Assembly: GCA_030765065.1 (NCBI GenBank)
Contig: CM060979.1
Span: forward strand, 111,092,350-111,156,349
Direction: 5' to 3'
Length of the DNA stretch: 64,000 nt
DNA from: Deroplatys truncata
Taxonomy: Eukaryota > Arthropoda > Insecta > Mantodea > Mantidae
The translations under genes were made by a program, and so were the position numbers. The notes beneath the pieces were generated by a model. That model searched no databases and was not told the DNA's origin. It was given only the letters and a program-made list of their open reading frames with translations. Every line of letters starts with the position of its first letter. Position 1 is the first letter of the stretch. Shown here piece after piece: positions 1-12,029 of this stretch.

Positions 1-160
1 TTGATGTGTAAATGACCTAAAATGGGCATCAAGTTGAATTCATTTCACTCAGCAGACCTTTTCTTCTTCACTTCAATGAATTAGTTTGCCTTCATTCCTA
101 GCATCTGTTTCTGAGGCGTCCCATTTCTCTTTTCCATCAGGTTTATATTGCAGGGCTTGC

Positions 161-161
<1 letters not shown>

Positions 162-244
<83 letters not shown>
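162..244. repeat. (TAA)n-(TTA)n microsatellite palindrome
   Basis: About 14 TAA units (162-203) run directly into about 14 TTA units (204-244). The two halves are reverse complements, so the tract is a nearly perfect 80 bp palindrome that can extrude as a cruciform or fold as an RNA hairpin. The open frames through it encode only poly-Ile and are not genes. Confidence 0.97.
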
Positions 245-2311
245 TCATTCCCACGTTTCCTTAACATTGGATCTAAAGCTGTTTATTTTCTCGTATCCTA
301 TTATTAATTAGATATATGCTGAATTTTGTTCTTACATGTTCATTTCCTACTTTATGTAACACTGTACTTCCTTTTTGCTTCTTTAGAAATTTAACCTCCA
401 CAGCTTTTATTCTCTCTTGCTCTCTTGTCGTTATAATCAATGTTTCAGTTCCGTGGATTCCTATAGACGTAGACATTATGTTATCAAATTTTAGGTTTGT
501 CTCTAGTCTTGTTTTATTTTTTAAAGCTCGTTGGATTGTAACACAGTCATTTGGAATCTGGAGGGTTTACCACATCTTCACATTCATAACCAGGTACCGG
601 ATTTTGATGACCTAAAAATGTTTGAAAAATTACCTATAAAATAACTGAAATGTTTTTAGAATGACATAATTACAAAAAAATTGTTCAAAACTAAAATTTA
701 TTTAATGTATTAACATTAATGCACAGAAATTTGTAAATTAATTTATACCTGTGTGTATGACTGCTATACAAGCAGAGAAAGCAAATATAAGGATAATGAG
801 AATTTAGAAATGAACTAAAAATATATACATTTGTTAAATGTTCTTGACTGAAGAATTAAAAAGAAAATTAAGAAAATTGTTTTTGAAGCAAGTCTTACAA
901 TAATGTAGCATAACTCTCTATAGAGTTCTCAGAGTATACAAAATACATAGTGAAAGAAGAGGAATTCACAGCCTATGACACGACATAAGGATAAGGACTG
1001 TGCGCACTCATTAACGCGAAAAAGGGAAAACTGACCTGCCTCATCCCTAGTTTGGAACATGAATTCACAAATGTAATTAATTTTACCTGCTCTCCTTATA
1101 ATAGCCACCCCGTCATCCACAAGCAACAATCTCCAGCAGTGTGATTTCTTTTCCCAGGAATATCAGTTAATTATATACAATTACTTCTGTTTCTTAGTTG
1201 AGCAGTGAAATTTCTGAATAGTTAGCCTTGTGTAAAATGTCAATAACAAAACCCTTTATATACTCAATAGCTAAATAAAGACGCAAAGGGCAAGAAAATA
1301 ATATAATACTTACCTAAACTCGAGGGGGAAAATACCTAAAATAGAAATTGCAATAAAAAGACCAAAATGACCTAATAAATGTCTGTTTTCATAAACTGGG
1401 ACCCACGATATGGCTTTATGTACAGGTTAGCTATGGCTATGATGCAACAATTAAAATATAGCGTCATAATGCGGCCCTGTTCATAACTATAACACATCCT
1501 AGAAAAGTAAAATGGCCCACTTGTTCTATGACCATCTTGGAACGTAATGCATCTCATCCTTAAATGCCATAACCTTCTCCTCCTTATTAGATATTTTAAA
1601 ATTATAATTTCTATATAACTGATCGTCTGCAAACATCAGCAAGTGTTAAACTTATAACAAATAATAGTTTTATATAAAAACGTTCTACTCAACTTAGAAA
1701 ACAAAACTTTTGAAGGTATAAAATGTATAAAGCCATCACTAAATCAGAGACTTCGGCAACGGAGTTTTTACCAATAGGATACGTATTACAGAAGCATTTA
1801 GAGAAACTTCCCTAACTTACCTACGTCGTTGCAAATGCAATTTGGAATTGCAGCAACATAATGAATGCGTTCTTCAAGGCCGTGACACTAATGACCGAGA
1901 GGGGGGATATTAAGAAGTATATTTATTGCTATAATTTTCAGTGCTAATTATTCTAGCATGTTTGTGGTTCGTATATTTTATTATTTATTAGTACAATGCC
2001 AACCAACTCAATGTTGCTGCTGCTTAATGTAATAATGTAAATATTAGTCGCTGCAATTTTGGTACAGTTCGTCCATTACCGTCGCTGATCACCTGAGTCT
2101 GTATAAAGAAAACTGGCTTTAATTGCGTAATTGCTTTCCTCTACCAACTATTTGAACTTGCTCATAATCATTATAAGTCGCCTAGTCGCCTTCCTGTACC
2201 ATCTGCTTAGGTAACTTGTTGATAGTCTTAATTGCATAGTAGCCTTCTTACACCATATATTTTGTATTCATATTTATTTTTCTTTGTAGGTGGAGCTTTG
2301 GTTCATAGTAT
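245..2311. other. Unassigned AT-rich DNA
   Basis: No recognised protein domain, RNA gene or clear repeat copy was found on either strand. Open frames are under 100 codons, read as low-complexity AT translation, and show no family motif. It could be intergenic or intronic. Confidence 0.5.
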
Positions 2312-2425
2312 TGAAAATCTAATGCGCTATTTACCTAGGACATGTCCGCGACTTACCGAATGCGAGCCGCGGATGCTAGCGCCTGAGTCATTTCTCTCGG
2401 TGTTTATTTTTTTTTGGGGGGGGGA
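2312..2425 (-). mobile_element. Decayed tRNA-derived SINE head
   Basis: On the minus strand the segment reads through a box-A-like stretch, ATGACTCAGGCGCTAGC, then CGCGGCTCGCATTCGG. A related sequence with the same GGCTCAGGCG...GGCTCGCATT order lies at 34850-34965. This fits the pol III promoter region of a tRNA-derived SINE. The B box is poor, so the copy is old or truncated. Confidence 0.45.
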
Positions 2426-3264
2426 GGTTCTTCTTGTCTATTTCTAATATAAATAATATTTTCCCATTCATGGGGATAAGAGGATGAAAACTAACGTAGA
2501 AAAAAATTTATGAGCATAAAATTTCATCTCTTTCTTCATTTTCTTATTGTGTGTTCTAAGGGCAGTAGGTACATAAAAAAAAATGAACGGAAGTGTTACT
2601 TCACATGACTTTGTCCAACTATTCTTCTACACAGTATTCTTAAAATGCTTAGTTTTCTATCGACTCATGTCAACGAGATAAATGCTTGCAGAAATGCTTT
2701 CATTGCGTGTACACATTTCGTTGAAGATACAGTCGAGTGCACGGAAACGTGCCGATGCTTTTGGTTTCCTATGATGTTTTTCTTTATTTAATGTTGTCAG
2801 AAACTACATATCATCTATGTTGCACAACAGTCCTGGCTGAACCAACCTCTTATTGGTTTGAATTCAATCCGATACATACGCGTTACCTATGAGCAAAGGT
2901 CAGGCCTGGTGAGCGGTGAACGGGGAGGAGCACGGAATCATTTTACATGAGTCGCTGGAAGCCTTACTTCGCAATGACGGTCCACACGTGCATGAATCCT
3001 TCTCGTTATGATTTGATGTCTGGCACAAACATTAACCTATGAACACGGTCGATTTCAGGCTAAGGAGCTAAGGAAGAGGGGATGTAAGACAAGCATTAGG
3101 TGGAGTGGTAGAGCCAGATAAGGTGTGGGGACTGGGCATGGCAGCAGCGGTTTAGTGTTTCCTTATCTACATAATCACTGCGCATTATATGGCACGATTC
3201 CATGCACTCAAATGTACAAGATGGACACAGGAGGCTGAAGCAATAGTCACATCTTGAAAAAGCT
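2426..3264. other. Unassigned DNA
   Basis: Mixed-composition sequence, slightly more GC-balanced at 2880-3190. No domain, RNA gene or repeat family from elsewhere in the window was recognised. Confidence 0.4.
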
Positions 3265-4110
3265 GGGTGCTATGTGCTGTCTTTCAACTTCCACCCTTTC
3301 CATGACCCAGATGACGACTGAGCGCTTCAAAAAATTACAAAGTATTTCAAGATGTATAGCAATAAGAATGAATATCTCAGGAATGCTTAATTCACAAAAA
3401 TGATTTGTCATAAACTATGTCTTTTAACGAGATCAATTTAACAAGTTGCAAATTTGCAGTTTGCAAGTTTATAAGACAAGCGCGTTATGAAGTTGTAAAC
3501 ATTTCAAAGCAATAATAATTCCCTTAAATGCCATACCTTTCCAATAAAAATTATTTCCATTTACTTCACGCCAATCCTAGAAACAGTTTCAAGTTGGGTA
3601 ATATGGATTTGGTTGCCTGCAAACTGCGGAAACAACTCTCAGCTATTTATATAACAAGTCCATTTTACTTAGTAATGAGCTATTGGGGGAGGGGAAGAAG
3701 AATCGGCGTTTTCTGCAGGTTACATGGAATGCTACCAAGTCAATTTTGCCCTAGAAAGCGTTTAACTTACTGCACCAAAAATGTTAAGGGACTTAAATGA
3801 GGTAACTCTGCAATTATTTCAGATATAAGTATGTGTCTATCTCTTACGTTTCCCTTTTATATACGATTCAATAAGAATGAAGGGGACTTCTGACGCAAGA
3901 TACGCGTTTTATTCTTCATGCCAATGTTTCAAATATACGACTTATCAATAAGAAGCCTTAGGGTCATTTAGGGGGGGGGAATTATCTTTTTCCTCATGTA
4001 AAGGATTATTTGGGTTGGGGAAGTTCCTGAAGATCTTCTTGCATTCTCGAAAGATACTAGACTTAAATACGAAATTGGATACATCTATCTGATTTCTTTC
4101 ATGCTTATAG
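3265..4110 (-). mobile_element. Element A relic
   Basis: Strongly diverged copy recognised by collinear blocks. These are the 'acaaagtattt..aag' and 'gaatatctcagga' part near 3330-3390, the 'cttttaacgagatc' part near 3420, 'aagaatgaaggggacttc' near 3870, and 'tggggaagttcctgaagatctt' followed by 'gaaagatactagacttaaatac' near 4015-4070. Their order and spacing match minus-orientation copies such as 26550-27390. Ends are not preserved. Confidence 0.4.
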
Positions 4111-6907
4111 CGTTCTCTCTCTCTCCCTCCTCCATGTAAATAATCTCCTTTATCGCAATGGAGAAATTTATAAAAATATAAAAGTTCTCTGAAAGTATAA
4201 GTTGAGATAGCAGAGGCTCGAATTTACTGGAAATGAATATTGAAATGAGCTTTTATTAACAAGGGATTTCGGTTCGTCACTCAGGAAGTTTATGGCATTA
4301 ATTTAGAATTGTACTTTACTGGTTACCTTATTAGTTGTGCATACATTTTAAATACAACTTTTTCAATTAATTCAAAATGGATTTGATCATTTATAAAATA
4401 TTAATATCCTGTTCCATTGGCTATAATAGCTAGTGCAATTAATTAAGGCGCCATATGCATTTTCGTACTTCTCTCTTATTTTTGTGAATGCCTGTTTTAC
4501 CCGTGCCTCCGGTAGCAATGGCTTCTCAAAAATATAGTTCATATATGCGGATGCACTTCCTCCTCTTCCCAGCACCTACTTTTTCGTCGCTCATTCTGGT
4601 CACACACTAATTTACTAAGCTCAACACAAAAACCACGTGGCGGTAACACTTGACCTGTTCACTGACACAGTCTCGATTGTTCGACTACAGCACGTGACAC
4701 AGCAAGACAATGTTAGGTTTCTAGGGTCTCTTTAATGTACAAAAAAACTGGAAAAGTTTATCTTAGGAGGAGCACGTAAGTATACCAGGAATGTGAGCGT
4801 TTTATTCATACGACCTATGTCTCACTTCAAAATACTTATCCATTCCATATTTTCAAATGAGTAGCTTTCACATTAAAATGTGCATACTATCAACACAAAG
4901 TATGTTTTTTTTCTCGATTGTATAGTCATTAAATTAGGTATAATAAAAGTACTTTTAAACAATTTAATGCTTTTTAAGTGTTCTCTATCTTTAACTTAAA
5001 GCCATAAAATTATACCCCTCTCTCTACACAAAAGTGTGTAATTTGCAGAATAGCAGGTTTTGCCAAAATACTATGGAAACATTTAACTGGAAAAGACACT
5101 CAAATAAATCTCCAATCTAACTAGAGTTAGATCATGGAATTTAAAGAAATATATTTCGTCAAGGAATAATTCCCTTTTTTCTGAAGACGTCACCTCGATA
5201 AGCTTTTTTGAGAAAATGTCTTTCCAATTTGGCGTGGTCAGTGAGACAATAAGTGGTATTTTAAATGCCAGTTAATGAACAACAATATTTCTCCCGTATA
5301 TTTATCAGACACTGCAGTTGTAATCAAGCTTAGGAAATACTAATACAACTTTTTTGTGCTATATGTTATGATTTAAATTCTCATATACTGCATTTTTGTA
5401 CAGAGAGTTTCATAACTTAGAATGTTTCTTTATCAATAATAATACTAACACGCATTACAAAACTACAACATATTTTAGTATACGAATAAACCACAATTTA
5501 AGGTATGCTTCTAAAAAATATAACTACATAAACAAGTTAAAAATAAAGTAATTATATGTTCTTAAATTGTTATTAAATGCCTAACGATGTTAAATTAATG
5601 GTCTAAGTTTTCATTGTAGATTATTATACAATATATTCCAAGCATTTATAAGTTAACAAGATACATCCAAGTGTAGAGCCCTCGTAAGTGAGTGAGTGAC
5701 ACAAAAAAACTACTGAATTCAGGTTAGCTGCAATAGATATAAGAAGGAAATGCACAATATAATGTGCAAGATTCACATTACCTTTCGTTTTAAAATACAT
5801 TCTTACAAATTATTCACACTAAAACTTCTTGTTAATAGTGGTAAACAGTTGGCCGGAAACTGTTTCAGTTATGTACGTAATACATATTATGTAGGTGCAG
5901 ATTACAATCAACAATTAAATGTTATCTTTGTGTGAGCTTATGACAAACATAAGTATAGTCACATAACACTCCAAAATCGTGTAATCTCTTAAAATATGAA
6001 AACTTTAAAGCAAACAACACGAAACATTCCGGAAATAGTTAATGAAAAAAAATTAATTTTATATGATGAAGCCGAAATTATGAAATCAATAACTATCATA
6101 ATAATTTGAGAAGGATAGTGATATAAAATACATAATAAATGTATAAAAAGGAGAAACATTGGCCTGTAAAAGCTACAGAAAGCCAGACAGGCACAGTTTA
6201 GCTAATTAGGGACCAGCCCCAGGTATAAACGGTAAAATAGCTGAAGCCAGTTTCTCTTGGAATTTATGGGCACAGTTGTACTGGCCGGGATGTGAAGGTC
6301 ATTAGAGGCTTCATGACGCTAAGTTTGAGGAGAGTTTTGAGGGGAGAGAGGGGAAGTTAGGAGGTGAAATTCATTCTGTCCTGAGCGATTGGTGATAGCG
6401 GGACGACATTCTCGTCGAGTTATGAACATTGGCGGCGAACATGCAAGAGGGTAGAACGTTCAGCTGTAGTTAATAATCTTCGGTCTTGGTAAAGACACAG
6501 TAGCATCGTATGCATTTAAAAGTGATCGGCAAACCTTAAGTTTTATTTTAAAGGGTGAAAATAAAAGTGTTCCAAGAAAGCGTTCGTGTTTCTCTGTACA
6601 CATCCACGCATACCCATTGATTAAGATCTCATGCTCGAGCAGCCGTGGCAAAGTATAAAAAAACAACTACGAGGAGAAACGCAGCAATCGTGAGGCATCA
6701 TTGTTGGAGGACGTAGCGTGGCTGCGTCAATGAGCATGTATGTTAATGGGTCTACATTTTCGCACGTAATGTTGTCGATCTCGTTGGTATTATAAAATTC
6801 AATGGAAATGAAGAGGAATCCAAAGAGAAAAATCAAAATATACATTTTATTTATTGTTTCAATGTTTTAAATAAAAGTTATTTTAATCACAGCCACCAGA
6901 GCAAAAA
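4111..6907. other. Unassigned AT-rich DNA
   Basis: Long AT-rich stretch with no recognised family. A minus-strand ATG at 4594-4592 begins a 22-codon frame that reaches a GTAGGT hexamer after five codons, and an E-box CACGTG lies upstream; this is too little to call an exon. A moderately GC-richer patch at 6230-6720 also shows no domain. Confidence 0.4.
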
Positions 6908-6916
6908 ATGAATGAA

Positions 6917-6947
<31 letters not shown>

Positions 6948-6949
6948 AA
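6908..6949. repeat. (AAAT)n microsatellite
   Basis: About ten tandem AAAT/TAAA tetranucleotides with very few interruptions. Confidence 0.95.
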
Positions 6950-7837
6950 GAGCTTCGCTTTAGATCCTCATAAAGGAAAAGAAGTGATCATGTATGCAGA
7001 ATGCCCCAAGGCTAATTCATGGATGTCCTGTAAGTCACCTTCTCCTTCTCCAGAGTATATTGGTAAACGCAGTGAAAATGCCATGCAATGTGACAGCAGA
7101 AAGATCGGTTCCTAGAAGCACACGTTGCCACCAAATTGGATGTAACGAGACAGAAACAGTTAAGCGCGCTGGAGTTCTGCCGAAGCACTGAGTTACTGCG
7201 TAACAACCGTTCACAACAGAATTAGGACATCTATAGCTCAAATCCTGCAACGAGGATGGAAAGTACATGAAATTGTTTGAGTTTCCATTGACACCAAGGC
7301 CTTCAATGGAACACAATACTGCAATTATATTAGATCCTATTGTTCGCTTTAAAAGAGCCCTAAGCAAGTAGGGGAGGTAAATTTAGAAAAAATTCCGTTT
7401 GGAACAAGAGATAATACAACACAAATATTTTAGAAAATCCTACTTTTAAACTTGAATTACACCAATTTATTACAGAAGATTGCCATACAGATATTAAGAG
7501 ACTCAATAAAAATATTAAATTTCCATTTATACCTGCAGAAACATATTAATATATACGATAACTATTTCCAAACAAACTCTGTAAAAACGTAACAGTTTTA
7601 ATAGAAATAACTGAGATATAATTATTTTCAAAATCAATTGTAAACACTGTTAAAATGTTCTAATGTCTATAGTCTGGATCCATGTGGTCAACCTCACTGG
7701 AACACAGATGGTATGTCAGTAAATCTTTCTCTAAGATAGGTGCCTATCTTAAATATGAAATTTAGTACTTATTTAACTTTTTGTTTATATTTATGCTGTT
7801 CACAGACACACAGGTGGACAGAGATTTAAGCCTTATA
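6950..7837. other. Unassigned DNA
   Basis: The interval 6990-7370 is more GC-balanced than its surroundings and gives overlapping frames up to 110 codons on the minus strand, but none shows a domain. It could be an unrecognised mobile element. The remainder is AT-rich. Confidence 0.35.
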
Positions 7838-7864
7838 ATTATTTATTTATTTATTTATTTACTT
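7838..7864. repeat. (ATTT)n microsatellite
   Basis: Short run of six to seven ATTT tetranucleotides. Confidence 0.9.
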
Positions 7865-8079
7865 ACTGCGCATGTAGCCATTTAGAAGAATGCAGGGCAG
7901 CCAAATTCTCCATCATGCATCACTCATAGTAATGCAGCCAACATTATTTTTGTCACTAAATTACACTAACTATATAATTATATACATTGTTCCTAAATTA
8001 TGCTGACTAGCTATGTACACTTGTTAATTTAACTACGCCTAGCCTAAACTTGAACTAAACCTAATCACTACACCACAGG

Positions 8080-8277
8080 TTAGACCTGACTAATGTCTTC
8101 CATTAGTTCCTGGAAAGGCTCTGATGAACGGTTCTTGGTGTCAGGATGCCACAAATACTGACAAATGTGAGCATCTAGGTGCACTCTATCATTGAGGTAA
8201 ACCGACAGATCCGTCTTATTAATCGGATAAGCCATTTCTAAAAGTTTTATAATTTGCAAGAATATCTCCAAGAACAT
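8080..8277 (-). CDS. Unrecognised 65-codon open frame, possible exon
   Basis: Minus-strand frame with two possible starts (8277 and, 14 codons later, a Met before AYPINKTDLS). Its composition is more protein-like than most short frames here: it has acidic and basic residues, a HLDAHICQYLW stretch, and no low complexity. It ends shortly after CAG followed by GTCTAA, which could serve as a weak splice donor. It lies on the other side of the promoter-like island at 8460-8900, as expected for a divergent gene. I do not recognise the family, and it may equally be a transposon fragment or chance. Confidence 0.2.
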   Translation of the reverse strand: MFLEIFLQIIKLLEMAYPINKTDLSVYLNDRVHLDAHICQYLWHPDTKNRSSEPFQELMEDISQV

Positions 8278-8466
8278 ACAAACTTTGCTTCTTACACTAC
8301 AATAAATTCTATTTCACTGCATGACCACTATTGTAAATCAATAAAATCCGAGAGAAATGGTTAGGACTTTTCAAAAGTGACCGGTTGCTAATCGCTTCCA
8401 GATTGTTGTGCACATGTTGACTGCTATGCGAGAAGCAATAAAGCTAATAGTCATCGGTTGTCAGCT

Positions 8467-8478
8467 TGCGCATGCGCA
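8467..8478. promoter_or_regulatory. NRF-1/Ewg-type palindromic motif
   Basis: TGCGCATGCGCA is a perfect match to the NRF-1 consensus, which is bound in insects by the NRF-1 homologue Erect wing. It is self-complementary and lies in a locally GC-richer patch 400 bp upstream of the candidate first exon at 8880. Such motifs are typical of TATA-less, often bidirectional, promoters. Promoter function is inferred. Confidence 0.4.
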
Positions 8479-8879
8479 TTGAAGAACCTTCGGACTTTGA
8501 AAATTTGTCGCGTCTCTCGCGTGACATGTTCGAAAGTATCTCCCACACTAACTTTGTCTTCCCATTCAACTTCACACAGTAAATTTTTACAAGAAATAAA
8601 CTTTACTTAAATAATACTGGCTTGGTTTCAAGCACAACAAGGAAAACAAAACACAACTGTTCGCATATCGTAAGTCAGTTGTTTGTTATTAATGAACTCA
8701 TGCTTTAAAGATGCCGCATTACAGCTCCACCAAGACGTAACACGAATACTATTTAAAAAGCGGCTAATGCTACAGAAAAAGTTATTTTAAATAAGCTTTA
8801 AATCTCAATAAACCCTACACTTTTTATTTAGTATGATTTCAGGATCCTCTAGAAACAACTGGGTTCGAGATTGAGAAAA

Positions 8880-8910
8880 ATGGCGCCGGTAGTTGGTGGT
8901 GATCTCGGAG
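8880..8910 (+). CDS. Candidate short first coding exon
   Basis: ATG in the context GAAAAATGGCGCC, a YY1-like start-site context, begins ten sense codons (MAPVVGGDLG) plus one base. It ends at GAG followed by GTATTT, a usable splice donor. The surrounding 8830-8960 bases are less AT-rich than the flanks. If spliced to the acceptor at 9954/9955, the frame stays open and ends after 22 more codons. A first exon of a larger gene with other downstream exons is also possible. The peptide is not recognised and no transcript evidence is visible. Confidence 0.25.
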
Positions 8911-9117
8911 GTATTTACACACGCTAGCCTGCTGTGTTGTGTTTTCGATGTCTGTGATTTTGTCTTTTAGTAACTCCGGCAGTTTGTAATCACACCAGCG
9001 AAGCAACAGTGTTTGAAAACTTTATTTGTGCAATTTAGGAAACGGGAATAATCCCAATCTAGCGTTTTTTGTGCCATGTGCTTTCCACGTGTTACTTATG
9101 TTCACTAATTAGATTGC

Positions 9118-9934
9118 ATGTAGACTATGGGTATATTTAATGTAAAGTATATATTATATATTTATTAATTTATCTATTTGAGAATACAGTTTGTGTCACG
9201 GTTACTGTGGTGATATAAAAAAGAAATCGTAACAGTTGGGGACGTTATAGTCGTCAATATTAACATAAACAATTACTACAACACTGTGTTCCCGGATGTA
9301 AGTCCAACTTTGGTTGTAATGAATAGAGGTCTAAATAACTGTGATAAATGCTTTAAAATATGTTATCCACAGTGTTAATTTCTGTTATAACATACATTAA
9401 AATACGTATATTTCCGATATACAATAAAATAATTAAGAATATATGTGTGTTGTGTGTATAGGGGGTCCAAAGATTCTCATGTACCAGGGTATTGCCGTGG
9501 ATATCACTGGTACCTATATTTATATTTCCAAAAGTAAAGATTTAAAAGAAAGAGGATCAGATGATTAAATCGTGAACACTTTACGCGTTCGAAGGATACA
9601 CCTGTATGCATGCATTGTTTTGCTTCCGACTTTATTATAAGAAAGGATAAATTCCCTTGTGATGATGGTCCCAAGAAAGGGATTAAATTGCAGAATGGTG
9701 CATTTTCGACATTTTTTAAAAAATAAATTTATGCTGTTGTGTTGCTGCGTGCAAAGCTATAAACTGCATGAATGTTGTTTTGTGGTGCTGTTTTAGATAT
9801 TGCAAGTATTTCATATATTTCAGTTGCAGTCCTGGTTTAAGCTTACTTATTTTTATATTTCAGTCTGTCAGCGTTGCATCCCCCTGCAAAATCTAGTTAA
9901 GAAATGCTATAAGTCGCTCAGTAATATGTATATA
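9118..9934. other. Unassigned AT-rich DNA
   Basis: No recognised domain or RNA gene. A stretch near 9750 (GCAAAGCTATAAACTGCATGAATG) weakly resembles part of the inverted repeat near 10266-10293. If the 8880 exon is real, this interval would be intron. Confidence 0.4.
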
Positions 9935-10293
9935 TTTTTTAATAATTGTTGCAGACCTAAAAGAAGTTTCCAGTGAAAGCAAAAGCAAAATTCCACCTAA
10001 AGCTTCTAAATTTAATAGCTAAAACTGAATACAATAGCATTTCGTGCGTCAGCCATTGAGGTTATATTTATATTGTGCATATAATATTGTGTACAGTGTG
10101 ATAAACAGTGTAAATAGTGACAAACAATTTTGAGCGAACTCAGTGTCAACTGCAATATCAACAGTTCTGTTTCATGCAAGTATTACGGTGCTTGCAGTTT
10201 ATAATACTATGTCCTTTGTAATTTAAATATGTAGCTGTAGTTTAGAAAAGCTGTTAAGTTATGGCATGCAAAACTGTAGACTGCATAAATGTT
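9935..10293 (+). repeat. Left arm of a long inverted repeat
   Basis: This 359 bp segment recurs as its near-identical reverse complement at 11363-11720, with only scattered substitutions. The arms are separated by about 1.07 kb. Transcription through both arms would give a long hairpin RNA. The left arm contains the candidate acceptor and terminal exon at 9955. Confidence 0.93.
9955..10022 (+). CDS. Candidate terminal exon in inverted-repeat arm
   Basis: A T-rich tract ending TTGTTGCAG precedes position 9955. From there a frame of about 22 codons (after joining the leftover G of the 8880 exon to AC) runs to TAA at 10020-10022. The Lys/Ser-rich peptide includes SSESKSKIPPKASKF. The inverted copy keeps the same frame with one visible replacement (Lys to Glu). 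No AATAAA signal lies close downstream. Phase compatibility with the upstream candidate exon is the only support, so this is speculative. Confidence 0.18.
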
Positions 10294-10547
10294 ATATATT
10301 TCACTGCTCACCATTTAATGTTAGATTGCATTAGTTTACTTCTAAGACAGCGCTTATGTGTATAACAGAGCATATATCTACACAAAAGACATTTCATTAC
10401 ACCACATTAATTGTATTTTACTGCAGAGAAGACGAGCTTGTATACAAGAGCTGTTTAAAGCATTTTCTCAAATTCCCACCACATAGGCCGCCATTTTGGA
10501 TTTCAATGTCAGGTCCTTTAGAGTATACAGAGGGTCCTGAAGATTTC

Positions 10548-10885
10548 TGTCCGTCTCGTATGGTTTACCACTTGCACAAAGTTATACGAAATTAATTCAA
10601 AATAATAGGATTTCACAGGCTATTCACATAAAGTTCAAGATATACATTTTATTAGCCAAGCAAATATCTTACATGCTGCATTTTAATAAATGTTTTTGAA
10701 AAAATTAAAAAATAAAGAGAAATGTGCTTGTAAAGAGTAGTTTGGGACAGAAGGAATTTTATGAAAATCTTCGAGTTTCATGCTTGAATGATGAACTTTA
10801 ATACCAAGTTTGATTTTTTTTTAAGAATGCGCGTACCTTTCTTTTCTAAAATTGTTTGTTCAAGGGAGCACAAAACGTGCATCTC
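10548..10885 (-). mobile_element. Element A relic
   Basis: Recognised by 'atggtttaccacttgcacaaa', 'ttcacaggctattc', 'agatatacattttatt' and 'gagtagtttgggac' followed by 'gaaaatcttcg' and 'ataccaagttt' in the order of minus-orientation copies. Both ends are lost. It sits in the spacer of the inverted repeat. Confidence 0.5.
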
Positions 10886-11362
10886 CGACGGAACACCGAT
10901 TCCAAATTTTGGGGGAATTAATACGTCCTCTACCTGCCATAAGAAACCTGTAGGGGAATTAGAAATAGTTACACAAAGTTTAGTTCATTATGAAGTTAAA
11001 TAAATAGATGGAAATTATTAGAGTACAAACCAAAGTAATAGCTGATAAAGCGAACGTTTCTCAGGATCGGATGTTTGTCCAACACTGGCCAGTTGTTTCT
11101 TAATGCAGGGAAAGGACCTTGATTTGGCTCAGCGACACACTTCACTGTGCTTCATTAATTATTCATCCGAATGAAAAATATCTCCAGACAAAACGTTGAA
11201 TATTCAGCGCAGAGAAAACAGAATACTTATATTACTGCTAGAACAACAGCGGTGGCGCAAATGTTTCTGAGCTAGGGGAAATTTAGATCAAAACGATATA
11301 GTAAAATGGCAATTTTTTGCTTTTGCTACCTTTTCTACCATTTTTGCTATATAACCTTAAAC
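10886..11362. other. Unassigned spacer sequence
   Basis: Part of the spacer between the inverted-repeat arms. No domain or known repeat was seen. Confidence 0.4.
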
Positions 11363-11720
11363 AACATTTATGCAGTCTACAGTTTTGCATGCCATAACTG
11401 AACAGCTTTTCTAAACTACAGCTACATATTTAAATCACAAAGGACATAGTATTATAAACTGCAAGCACCGTAATACTTGCATGAAACAGAACGGTTGATA
11501 TTGCAGTTGACACTGAGTTCGCTCAAAATTGTTTATCACTATTTACACTGTTTATTACACTGTACACAATATTATATGCACAATATAAATATAACCTCAA
11601 TGGCTGACGCAAGAAATGCTATTGTATTCAGTTTTAGCTATTAAATTTAGAAGCTTTAGGTGGAATTTTGCTTTTGCTTTCACTGGAAACTTCTTCTAGG
11701 TCTGCAACAATTATTAAAAA
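11363..11720 (-). repeat. Right arm of the long inverted repeat
   Basis: Reverse complement of 9935-10293. It abuts an Element A terminus (AATCTGATGTGTTACACTC) at 11721, so the duplication end coincides with a mobile-element end. Confidence 0.93.
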
Positions 11721-11950
11721 AATCTGATGTGTTACACTCCCATGACTTTCTCTGCTCTTGTACAAACTATTTTTACAAACTCTTATTCTCCATCTACTTC
11801 ATATTAGTCGAGATAAACATTTGCAGAAACGATCTTTTGACATGCAAAGAGAATTACATTTTACACATAGCGACCAGTTCTAAAAATCTTTGACTATAGC
11901 TTAAGGCGTACTATGTTCCCCTTGTTTTGTAATTGCAAGAGCAATATAGA
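11721..11950 (-). mobile_element. Element A terminal fragment
   Basis: Begins with the conserved terminus CTGATGTGTTACACTC and ACTTTCTCT, followed by 'tacaaactatttttacaaac' and the 'cttattctccat' block. It then switches near 11875 to a short plus-orientation piece ('tttgactatagcttaa'). It is a rearranged end fragment. Confidence 0.6.
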
Positions 11951-12029
11951 AATACAGTAGCCTTTAAGCATAGACATATCTCTTAATAGCTGGTTGTTAT
12001 GTGCAGCACCATTCTCTTTGCCACAGATT

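Noticed and set aside
4530-4594. Minus-strand first exon MSDEK with GTAGGT donor
   Set aside because: Only five codons to the donor, no second exon, no homology. Such ATG-donor pairs are expected by chance in a window this size.
7012-7367. Overlapping 64-110 codon frames
   Set aside because: Three frames on both strands over the same GC-balanced patch; none has a motif. The openness is explained by composition.
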